From positions 1 through 26,967 of the IMG/VR virus record IMGVR_UViG_3300044643_000379: DNA of 26,967 nt. One strand, given 5' to 3'. Shown piece after piece: positions 6,861 to 13,840 of this stretch. Every line of letters begins with the position of its first letter. Position 1 is the first letter of the stretch. The position numbers and the translations under genes were made by a program. The notes beneath the pieces are model-generated. The model searched no databases. It was not told the DNA's origin and saw nothing but the letters and a program-made list of their open reading frames with translations. Source of the stretch: a virus.

Positions 6861-7477
6861 CAACCATAATACTACTCGACTACTTAAGACATGAATTTAC
6901 ACATAGGGTTAAAGATGTAAATTTAAACAATGCTGGTGCGGAGTTTGAACTTGTGCAAATAGACATGAAAGGCGTTTCGGCTGCAATAAATGAAGGTATA
7001 GCACAAGCAAGCGGCAATGTAGTTACAATGGCAAACGATATATTGATGCCCAATAATTGGTTGGCGGATATGCTACATTATGCTAACCAAATACCAAATA
7101 GCGCAATGGTAGGAATGCACACCGTAGAGGGTTTACCCGCCCCAACGGAAATAAATGGATTGAAGATTTGGGAAACTATCCCATTTGGTAATGTGCTAAT
7201 AACAAAACAAGCTATTGATAAAGTAGGGTATTTCAATCTTGACCTTGATCCGTATTCGGTAAACGATAGGGATTATTGGATGAGGTGCGAGTTAGCGGGT
7301 TTAATAAGCTATTACATTCCTGGAAGTGCAGAACATTTAGGAAACGATGTAGGGCAAACAACCGACTACCGTAAGATGAAAGATGAAAGCCTTAACTTAT
7401 TATGGCGAAAAGGCGAACAATGGTTAGAGTATTATAAAAACACAGGAAATTACTATTTAGGTTATGAGCAAGTATAA
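6857..7477 (+). CDS. Glycosyltransferase, GT2-like (GT-A fold)
   Basis: A 206-residue short GT-A-like protein. MTTIILLDYLR is the first strand. KGVSAAINEGIAQASGNVVTMANDILMPNNWLADML contains the nucleotide-binding region (quoted here in two parts: KGVSAAINEGIAQASG and NVVTMANDILMPNNWL), where AND replaces the usual DxD. GYFNLDLDPYSVNDRDYWMRC resembles the acceptor-site ED/DRD motif of GT2 enzymes. The missing canonical DxD raises the chance of altered metal use or low activity. The start overlaps the acyltransferase stop (ATGA). The gene end overlaps the terminase small subunit gene by 14 bp and carries the putative terS promoter element. Confidence 0.75.
   Translation: MTTIILLDYLRHEFTHRVKDVNLNNAGAEFELVQIDMKGVSAAINEGIAQASGNVVTMANDILMPNNWLADMLHYANQIPNSAMVGMHTVEGLPAPTEINGLKIWETIPFGNVLITKQAIDKVGYFNLDLDPYSVNDRDYWMRCELAGLISYYIPGSAEHLGNDVGQTTDYRKMKDESLNLLWRKGEQWLEYYKNTGNYYLGYEQV
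7453..7463 (+). promoter_or_regulatory. Putative late-promoter -7 element for terS
   Basis: CTATTTAGGTT (7453-7463) runs directly into the ATG at 7464 and matches, over 16 bases including the ATGA, the element before the scaffold gene at 16678. The TA lies 10 nt before the ATG, as in the other four late starts. The TTTGACC element is absent here and the sequence also codes for the end of the GT2-like protein, so confidence is limited. Confidence 0.35.
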
Positions 7478-7898
7478 AAAACATTATATCGGAGTAGATG
7501 AAATGTGGGAACTATTCCTACAATATCAAGAATGGGCAAAAGCCACGCCAGTTGAAGTGCAAGACTATGTAGGTAAAGATGGCAAAGAGGTACATAGAAA
7601 AAGAGAAAGACCACTAACATTGGTAGGGTTTGAGTTGTTTGTTTACAACATTAAAAACTGTGTTATCGCTCAATATTTTTATGGCGGCTCGGGTGATTAT
7701 ACCGATTATAAGAATGTAGCCGAAAGAATTAGAAAGACTATTCAAAACGACCAAATAGTTGGCGGCATGACCAACATTTATAATCCTAGTATAACCGCAA
7801 GGCTTAACGGATTGAAAGAAAGCGTTGAAGAAAGTGGAAGCAAAGAATTAACCATAAAAGTAAAATATGAGCGAAAAGGAAGTTCCGATAACACTTAA
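7464..7898 (+). CDS. Terminase small subunit (P22 gp3-like)
   Basis: A 144-residue protein immediately upstream of, and overlapping by 32 bp, the large terminase gene. Its layout fits gp3-like small terminases: an N-terminal helical part (MWELFLQYQEWAKATPVEVQDY, of which MWELFLQYQEWA is typical), the segment GFELFVYN, a YKNVAERIRKTIQ helix and the characteristic IYNPSITARLNGLKE near residue 112-126, followed by a charged tail. It would recognise the packaging site on phage DNA and load the motor subunit. The specific pac sequence is not visible to me. Confidence 0.85.
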   Translation: MSKYKKHYIGVDEMWELFLQYQEWAKATPVEVQDYVGKDGKEVHRKRERPLTLVGFELFVYNIKNCVIAQYFYGGSGDYTDYKNVAERIRKTIQNDQIVGGMTNIYNPSITARLNGLKESVEESGSKELTIKVKYERKGSSDNT

Positions 7899-9048
7899 TG
7901 AACCGCATGAAGCGCAAGAACAAATACTAAATGAAGCCCAAAGATTTAATGTGCTTTGTTGTGGTCGTAGGTTTGGTAAATCTGCCTTAGCGGTCAATTT
8001 ACTTTGTGAACCCGCAATTGATGGAATGCCCGTTGGGTATTTCACCCCTACATATAAACTTTTAGATGGTACGTATAACGAATGCTTAAAAGTACTTGAA
8101 CCTATTATATCAAGAAAGAACGACCATCAATTCATTGAACTTTTAACTGGCGGTAGGATTGAATTTTGGTCTTTAGAAAATGAATTGGCGGGTAGGTCAA
8201 GAAAGTACAAACGTGTTATATTAGATGAAGTTGCCTTTGCTCGTAACCTTTGGAAACTATGGACTGAAAGTATACGCGCAACCTTGTCCGATTTAAAAGG
8301 TGATGCTTGGTTCTTAAGTACTCCAAAGGGTAAGAATGATTTTTATAAATTATACATAAGAGGTAAACAAGACGAACCTAATTGGAAGTCGTGGCAAATG
8401 AGTACTTACATGAATCCTTACATCGATCCTTTAGAAATTGACGATGCAAAAAAGGATTTGCCAGAACTTGCTTTCTCTCAAGAGTACCTTGCCGAATTTA
8501 ACGACAACGTAGCCAACCCATTTGGTACGGCTTATATTGCTCAATGTACTTACCCATTGTCTACATTACCCGCCGTTTGTTATGGCATTGATTTAGCAAA
8601 ATCTTATGACTTTAGTGTTATTATTGGCTTAGATAAAAACGGAAGCGTTTGTTATTACGATAGGTGGCAAAGTGATTGGCATAATACAAAACGCAAAATA
8701 TTAGATTTACCAAAAGTTGATGTTTGTATGGATGCTACGGGCAATGGCGATCCTATTGCCGAAGATATACAACGCGTAAGGGGTGGCGTTGAAGCATTTA
8801 AGTTTACATCAACAAGTAAGCAGCAATTGATGGAAGGATTGGCGGTTGCTATACAAAGTAGAGTAATAACATTCCCAGAGGGAGTAATTACAGAGGAGTT
8901 AAATAATTTTGAGTATATTTACTCAACAAGCGGGGTAAAATATTCTGCACCCAGCGGCTTACATGACGATACCGTTTGCGCTTTGGCTTTGGCATGGCGC
9001 AAATATCAAAGTGTTGGCAAAGGTGCGGGTAACTATTCATTCAGTTAA
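7867..9048 (+). CDS. Terminase large subunit (ATPase-nuclease packaging motor)
   Basis: All core motifs are present. Walker A CGRRFGKS is at 32-39, Walker B VILDE at 117-121 and the coupling motif STPKGKNDFY at 151-160. The RNase H-like nuclease acidic residues lie in YGIDLAKS (Asp242), VCMDATG (Asp289) and GLHDDT (Asp367/368). The length of 393 residues is on the short side for the family but no motif is missing. It powers DNA translocation into proheads and cuts genome ends. It overlaps the small subunit gene and is followed after 2 bp by the frameshift gene, in one transcript ending at the 9834-9863 terminator. Confidence 0.95.
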   Translation: MSEKEVPITLNEPHEAQEQILNEAQRFNVLCCGRRFGKSALAVNLLCEPAIDGMPVGYFTPTYKLLDGTYNECLKVLEPIISRKNDHQFIELLTGGRIEFWSLENELAGRSRKYKRVILDEVAFARNLWKLWTESIRATLSDLKGDAWFLSTPKGKNDFYKLYIRGKQDEPNWKSWQMSTYMNPYIDPLEIDDAKKDLPELAFSQEYLAEFNDNVANPFGTAYIAQCTYPLSTLPAVCYGIDLAKSYDFSVIIGLDKNGSVCYYDRWQSDWHNTKRKILDLPKVDVCMDATGNGDPIAEDIQRVRGGVEAFKFTSTSKQQLMEGLAVAIQSRVITFPEGVITEELNNFEYIYSTSGVKYSAPSGLHDDTVCALALAWRKYQSVGKGAGNYSFS

Positions 9049-9050
9049 TT

Positions 9051-9677
9051 ATGTGGAATAAACTAACCGTAAAACAAGCGCAAGAAATTGACAAACTAAG
9101 GCGCAAAATAAGCAAAGAATACACCGAAGCCGATGTAGATACCGAACTATTGGCTATCATTAAAAACGTGCCTGTATCCGTAATAGATAGCATGAAGTGG
9201 GTGGACTTTGTAGAAGCTAGAAAAGAACTTGTATTTTTAGAAAACGAACCCAAAGGAAAGCCCGTTAAATATATTAAAATAGGCAAACGTGCTTATAGAA
9301 TGGTTTACGATATTAGACAGATGCCTTTTGCTCGTTACATTGAGGGCAAAACCTTTGCACAAGATTTTGTTGCTAATTTACATAAGATAGCCGCAACAAT
9401 GGTAATGCCCCAACGCAAAACATGGTTTAGATGGGTAGATGACAAGTACGATGCAGCAAAGCATGAAATATATGCAAATGATATGCAACAAGCACCATAC
9501 GAGGCTATTTACGCAAGTACGGTTTTTTTTTGCAATCTATTCAAGAATTGGATAATAGCTTCAAAGGGTTATATGATAAACGAGTTAGCGAACAAGGGGA
9601 TGACAAAAGAGGAAGCCGAAAAGCAGGTGAACGATTTATGCAAGTATTTGGATGGCATTACACCGCAGAGCAAATAG
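9051..9677 (+). CDS. Unframeshifted product of a probable frameshift gene (tail-assembly-chaperone-like candidate)
   Basis: A 208-residue protein I do not recognise by family. It is charged and mostly helical, with a central basic stretch (GKRAYRMVYDIRQMPFARYI) and GKTFAQDF. At codons 158-160 it passes through the T9 tract. The zero frame then continues for 48 residues with good protein-like composition (for example GMTKEEAEKQVNDL) before TAG. A second open frame begins at the T tract in the -1 frame and runs to 9793. A gpG/gpGT-like arrangement is suggested, but such genes normally sit beside the tape measure gene, which lies about 4 kb downstream, so the chaperone role is tentative. It starts 2 bp after the terminase gene. 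Confidence 0.65.
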   Translation: MWNKLTVKQAQEIDKLRRKISKEYTEADVDTELLAIIKNVPVSVIDSMKWVDFVEARKELVFLENEPKGKPVKYIKIGKRAYRMVYDIRQMPFARYIEGKTFAQDFVANLHKIAATMVMPQRKTWFRWVDDKYDAAKHEIYANDMQQAPYEAIYASTVFFCNLFKNWIIASKGYMINELANKGMTKEEAEKQVNDLCKYLDGITPQSK

Positions 9678-9793
9678 CCGAATATCAGCGCATTGAATTA
9701 AATAGCGTTTACGAAATGCCTACCATTGAAGCTATAAATGCCATGAGTTACCTAAAGGGTAAGGCTAAATATATTGAGGAGTTAAATAGATAG
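9051..9793 (+). CDS. Probable -1 frameshift fusion product (247 aa)
   Basis: Zero-frame reading up to 9530 (160 codons), then a -1 slip to continue from TTG 9530, gives a 247-residue fusion ending at TAG 9791-9793. The added C-terminus contains VFGWHYTAEQIAEYQ and MPTIEAINAMSYLKGKAKY, which look like real coding sequence. The -1 frame has no good start of its own; its first possible start, TTG, is part of the T tract. One extra T in the tract would also join the two parts into a single 248-codon reading frame, so a homopolymer error or a real one-base deletion is the main alternative. Alternatively the true switch lies later, since zero-frame sequence up to about 9650 also looks coding. Confidence 0.5.
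9523..9531 (+). promoter_or_regulatory. T9 slippery tract (-1 ribosomal frameshift site)
   Basis: Nine consecutive T. In the zero frame they are read T TTT TTT TGC, a perfect X-XXY-YYZ heptamer (9524-9530) allowing both tRNAs to re-pair after a -1 slip. Only a weak downstream hairpin (CTATT 9537-9541 with AATAG further on) is visible. Transcriptional slippage on T9 is also possible. Confidence 0.55.
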
Positions 9794-9833
9794 GTTGTAT
9801 ATTTGTTTTTTAGATCATGGTTTGTTTTTTGTT

Positions 9834-9863
9834 AGCCCTTTGTTTCTACAAGGGGCTTTTTTT
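9834..9863 (+). terminator. Intrinsic terminator after the packaging operon
   Basis: AGCCCTTTG (9834-9842) pairs with CAAGGGGCT (9849-9857), 9 bp with one G-U, around TTTCTA. Seven T run to 9863. It separates the terminase/frameshift transcript from the tail module. The 108-bp gap 9794-9901 also holds two copies of TTTGTTTTTT (9802-9811 and 9821-9830) and a TATATTTG match. Confidence 0.88.
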
Positions 9864-9867
9864 ATGC

Positions 9868-9901
9868 TATGCCTATAACCATCGCTTTTACTATTTAGAG
9901 T
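9868..9901 (+). promoter_or_regulatory. Putative late promoter of the tail module
   Basis: TATTTAGAGT begins at 9892, exactly 10 nt before the ATG at 9902, as in the other late starts. A TATG at 9868-9871 lies 20 bp upstream at the -33 position, a one-base variant of TTTG; the following ACC is not matched well. It directly follows the terminator, the same arrangement as at 18757-18824. Confidence 0.45.
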
Positions 9902-10564
9902 ATGGCATTGAGTTTAGCAGGTATAGGCGAAAGTAGAAGCGGGTTTAATCAGCGAGGCGGAGCTGTTGATGAAAAAGAATTGCCTATTGTTCAAGGCTTA
10001 CTTGAAAAAAGTGCTTTGGATTTTATAACACAAGTTCAAGCCAATATCAATAAAAAAGGCTTAACAAGCAAGGGCAATATGTCGGATTTGGTTTATAACG
10101 TAACCGACAACAACGGATCGTATTTAATAGAGGTTGGATATTCACCAGACAATCCCGCATCTAAATACTACGATTACCAAAATAAAGGCGTGGCGGGGGT
10201 TGGCAAATCTATTGCTTCGCCTTATGCTTTTAAAACATTGTATCCAAGTAGGGCAATGATGACAAGTATATTGCTTTGGCTAAGAACTGCAAAAAATCTA
10301 AGTAGAAATGAAAGTCAAAAGTCGGGCTTATCTAAACTACAAAAGAAAAGAAAATCATTAAGTAAGTCAGTAGATAAAAGCAAAGATTTAAAGTCTTTAG
10401 CCTATGCCATTTCGGTTTCTATAAAAAGAGATGGTATAGACCAAACAAGGTTCTTTGACGATGCAATAGTAAAAGTATTTGGCAAAGGATTTATTAAAAA
10501 AGCATCAGAGGCATTAAAAGCCGATATAAGTATAAAGATTATCAATTATGGCGATAACAATTAA
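9902..10564 (+). CDS. Putative structural protein (neck/tail completion, gp10-like)
   Basis: A 220-residue protein resembling unannotated structural proteins encoded beside tail genes in Bacteroidota phages. Visible features are ASKYYDYQNKGVAGVGKS (about 87-104), a tyrosine/glycine-rich segment resembling the HK97 gp10-type fold, IASPYAFKTLYPS, a basic stretch rich in Lys/Ser (132-163) and a final SVSIKRDGIDQTRFFDDA. It opens the tail operon directly behind a putative late promoter, and its end overlaps the next gene by 17 bp. The assignment to head-tail joining rests on resemblance and position only. Confidence 0.6.
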   Translation: MALSLAGIGESRSGFNQRGGAVDEKELPIVQGLLEKSALDFITQVQANINKKGLTSKGNMSDLVYNVTDNNGSYLIEVGYSPDNPASKYYDYQNKGVAGVGKSIASPYAFKTLYPSRAMMTSILLWLRTAKNLSRNESQKSGLSKLQKKRKSLSKSVDKSKDLKSLAYAISVSIKRDGIDQTRFFDDAIVKVFGKGFIKKASEALKADISIKIINYGDNN

Positions 10565-11771
10565 TTCAGTACCAGCCGACTTTGCTTCATTAAACGATGA
10601 CGCATGGTTTGTAGTTAGTAGTACAAATGTAGCAACCGAAAACTTTAAATATGTATTTGATACCTATGTATCGGGTGGCATTGTTAGTAGGGTAAAAATA
10701 AACCCTGCCCCATCTGCCGAAAGTAGTTATGGCGTTTTTAATTCCGCGCCTATTGTACGCAATTACATGAATAACTATTTTAAACCAGTGGAAGGTAGCG
10801 TATTGCAACATTCATCGGATGAAATAAAGGTACAATACGATATTCGCTTTGGCGAAGAAGTTTCGGGCATTGTTACTACAAACTTAGCAAGTGGAAGCTA
10901 TGCGGGTTACAACTATTACAATCCTTTGTTTTTCGATGGGATACTTTTGTTAGGCGGTGGCGAAGGTGATTTATTGCTTTCCAACCAATACGACAATTTA
11001 CTTATATCAAACTATTCCGACGATTGGCTCACTGAACGTAAAATTGATTACATTGATATAATATTTGGCAAACGTAGTTTTATTTCGTTCTTATCTAGGG
11101 AACTTACAAGCTGCAACGTAGAAATAAGCAAAGTAAACGAATCGGGAAATATAGTAGCAACGGCATCGGGTGCAACGGTAAACCTTACGGGTGAATTTAA
11201 TTTATTTGAATTTAGTGCCGCATCAATAAACGACTATTTAGGTAGTGAGTTTATTTTAGAAACCGATTACGGGTATAAGGTAAGGTTAATAAATGGCGAA
11301 TTTATAACCAACTATGTAAACTATGTTCACGCTTGTTATACAAGAAGCAACCCTATTAACATTCATTTCCTTAACCGTTTAGGTGGTTGGGATACATTTG
11401 GGTTTAACCTTATAAATAAAAGGTTTACCGCATTTGAAAGGCGAAGTTTTAAAAAGGCTGCTTATCAACTTGAAGGCGATCAGATGCTTAATAGCGACCA
11501 ATACAATAGATTCAATGAAAGTACTACTAACTTTTCAATAGAGCATAGAGATACTTATAGATTGGTAAGTGATTATGTAAGAGAGCAAGATTACACATGG
11601 CTCGGTCAATTGGTTGCTTCGCCTATTGTTTACATGGAAGTTAGAGGGGCTTATTTCCCTATAACGGTAACCGATACCAATTTTGAATACAAGACCGAAA
11701 AGGCAGACCAATTATACAACCTTGAAATAAATATTGAGGTAGCTAAATACAATAATAGTCAATATAGATAA
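10548..11771 (+). CDS. Putative tail/baseplate structural protein
   Basis: A 407-residue, beta-rich protein with many aromatic and Asn residues and no enzyme motif. Repeated hydrophobic/polar alternation and segments such as INIHFLNRLGGWDTFGF (about 277-293) resemble large unannotated tail proteins of Bacteroidota phages. It overlaps the preceding gene by 17 bp, and its stop codon shares a base with the start of the next gene (TAATG). Together with the following gene it is probably part of the tail tip or baseplate hub. A distal-tail role is possible; I cannot separate these by eye. Confidence 0.6.
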   Translation: MAITINSVPADFASLNDDAWFVVSSTNVATENFKYVFDTYVSGGIVSRVKINPAPSAESSYGVFNSAPIVRNYMNNYFKPVEGSVLQHSSDEIKVQYDIRFGEEVSGIVTTNLASGSYAGYNYYNPLFFDGILLLGGGEGDLLLSNQYDNLLISNYSDDWLTERKIDYIDIIFGKRSFISFLSRELTSCNVEISKVNESGNIVATASGATVNLTGEFNLFEFSAASINDYLGSEFILETDYGYKVRLINGEFITNYVNYVHACYTRSNPINIHFLNRLGGWDTFGFNLINKRFTAFERRSFKKAAYQLEGDQMLNSDQYNRFNESTTNFSIEHRDTYRLVSDYVREQDYTWLGQLVASPIVYMEVRGAYFPITVTDTNFEYKTEKADQLYNLEINIEVAKYNNSQYR

Positions 11772-13840
11772 TGAGAACAAGATTAGTACTAGAAGGAATC
11801 AATTTAGATTTATACGAGGACATAGATACTACGTTTACCTATGCAATTGACGATGTAAACGATTTTGGAAGCAAAAACACATCGTATTCAAAGACTATTT
11901 CCATTCCTGGCAATGCCGTAAATAACAAAGCATTTGGTAATGTATTTAATTTATCAAGTTCTAACGATTACGACAACGGCGCACCTAACATTGGTTATAA
12001 TTTTAACCCATCAAAATCGGCAAGGTGTATAGTACTAATTGACCAAATACAAGTTTTTAAAGGTTCATTAAGATTGACCGAAATAATAAACACCAATGGA
12101 ACTTTAGAATACCAATGTTTTATTTATGGCGAATTAGGCGGCTTTATATTTGAATTAGGCAATAGGCGTTTAGAAGATTTGGATTTTAGCGAATACAACC
12201 AAAACTATACTTTGGCTAATATTACTAATTCATGGAATGCGGTAAATGGTCAAGGCGTTGCTTACCCTTTAATTGATTACGGCAATGTATCAACTAATAA
12301 AGTGGACTTTCAATACAAGGCATTTAGACCTGCGTTGTATGTTAGAGAATATTTAGAAAAGATAATTTCAGGCACAGATTACACCGTAGAAAGCAATTTC
12401 TTATTAACGCCTTTGTTTGACCGTTTGGCAATACCTTACAATAGAAAAAATTTAGATAGGGTTTCAACTCAATACATGTCGGCTACAATTAATGAGCAAG
12501 AATTTGCATCGGTAGCGGATCAATATGTTTTATCTTACACAGGTGTTTCTTTAGGTAGCTTTAGTTTAACCGCTAGTGGAACTAATATACAATATAATGG
12601 TACTACACCAATAACGGTTGATATTGAATTTCGTTTAACTGGTCAAATAGGTATCATTTACGCAGGTGGCGATGCACAACCTGTTAATCTTATACTACAA
12701 AAAAACAATGTAGGTATTGATTCAATAACGTTGCTACCTTATACAGAGGTAAGCACAACCGAGCCAATGGATATACTTGTTAGATTCAATGGCGTTAATT
12801 TAGTAACGGGCGATAGGCTTAGAATGGTTATACCTGTTGAAGATGCTAGTAGAGGACTTAATACAATAGTATTAGAAATTGATGCGGGTATTGCATTAAC
12901 ATTTGGCGGCGGTACGGGTTTGGCAGTACCTATAAACATCGGCGAAACCATACCCATTAACAAGATAATTCCAAAGGGTATATTTCAAAAAGACTTCTTT
13001 ATTTGGATTTTAAAAATGTTTAATCTTTACGTTTACGAAAGTCCATTTGATGACAAAAAGATTATCATTGCGCCTTACGTTGGTTTTTATCCAACAACGG
13101 CTGCAAATGCTATTGATATTTCACAAAAGGTTGATCGTAAAGAACCAATTAGGAGCATCCCAATGAGTGAACTCAATGCAAGGTATTTTAGATTTAAGTA
13201 CAAAGAGGACAACGATTTTTATAACGAGGAATACCGCAAAGGCTATAATGAAGGCTATGGCGATTTTATTTACGATACCGAATTTGATTTTAGCAAAGAC
13301 ACAGACGATTTAGAGGTAGGTTTTAGTAATTCGGTTTTGTATCAAAACACAGGAACGGATAAAGTTTATCCTGCCATTTATAAACTTTCAGGGACTACCG
13401 AAACAAGCATGGACTTTAATATAAGAATAGTGCAAATGAAGAAAATGAGTTGCAGTTCTTATAACATTTTAAACGGTGTTACCAATTTGGGAACACAAGC
13501 AAATTACTTGTATTGTGGACATGTAAACGATCCCGTAACACCAACAAGCGATTTATGCTTTGGCGCACCACAAGCATTGCAGTTTACACCAACGGGTGTT
13601 TATCCATCGGCTAATTTATTCAACTCTTTTTATTCGGATTACATGGCAGAGATAACGGATAAGGATAGTAAATTAGTAGCATGTAAAGCGTACCTAAATA
13701 CGGTTGATATAATGACTTTGGATTTTAGTAAGTTGATTTATTTAGATGGCGTTTTGTTTAGATTAAATAAAATAAAAGATTATAACCCAGTTGATTTAGG
13801 TACAACCGAAATTCAACTACTTAAAGTAATAGATTTATGA
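11771..13840 (+). CDS. Putative tail-tip/baseplate protein
   Basis: A 689-residue beta-rich protein. The N-terminus (MRTRLVLEGINLDLYEDIDT) and SYSKTISIPGNAVNNKAFGN are of a type I associate with Bacteroidota phage tail proteins. No peptidase or glycosidase motif is evident. The gene lies immediately before the tape measure gene (4-bp ATGA overlap) and after another beta-rich tail protein, so a baseplate or tail-tip role is inferred. In classical siphovirus order such genes follow the tape measure; here they precede it. Confidence 0.62.
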   Translation: MRTRLVLEGINLDLYEDIDTTFTYAIDDVNDFGSKNTSYSKTISIPGNAVNNKAFGNVFNLSSSNDYDNGAPNIGYNFNPSKSARCIVLIDQIQVFKGSLRLTEIINTNGTLEYQCFIYGELGGFIFELGNRRLEDLDFSEYNQNYTLANITNSWNAVNGQGVAYPLIDYGNVSTNKVDFQYKAFRPALYVREYLEKIISGTDYTVESNFLLTPLFDRLAIPYNRKNLDRVSTQYMSATINEQEFASVADQYVLSYTGVSLGSFSLTASGTNIQYNGTTPITVDIEFRLTGQIGIIYAGGDAQPVNLILQKNNVGIDSITLLPYTEVSTTEPMDILVRFNGVNLVTGDRLRMVIPVEDASRGLNTIVLEIDAGIALTFGGGTGLAVPINIGETIPINKIIPKGIFQKDFFIWILKMFNLYVYESPFDDKKIIIAPYVGFYPTTAANAIDISQKVDRKEPIRSIPMSELNARYFRFKYKEDNDFYNEEYRKGYNEGYGDFIYDTEFDFSKDTDDLEVGFSNSVLYQNTGTDKVYPAIYKLSGTTETSMDFNIRIVQMKKMSCSSYNILNGVTNLGTQANYLYCGHVNDPVTPTSDLCFGAPQALQFTPTGVYPSANLFNSFYSDYMAEITDKDSKLVACKAYLNTVDIMTLDFSKLIYLDGVLFRLNKIKDYNPVDLGTTEIQLLKVIDL

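Noticed and set aside
9530-9793. Independent 87-residue gene starting at TTG 9530
   Set aside because: The TTG is formed by the last T bases of the homopolymer and has no leader; a frameshift continuation explains the frame better.
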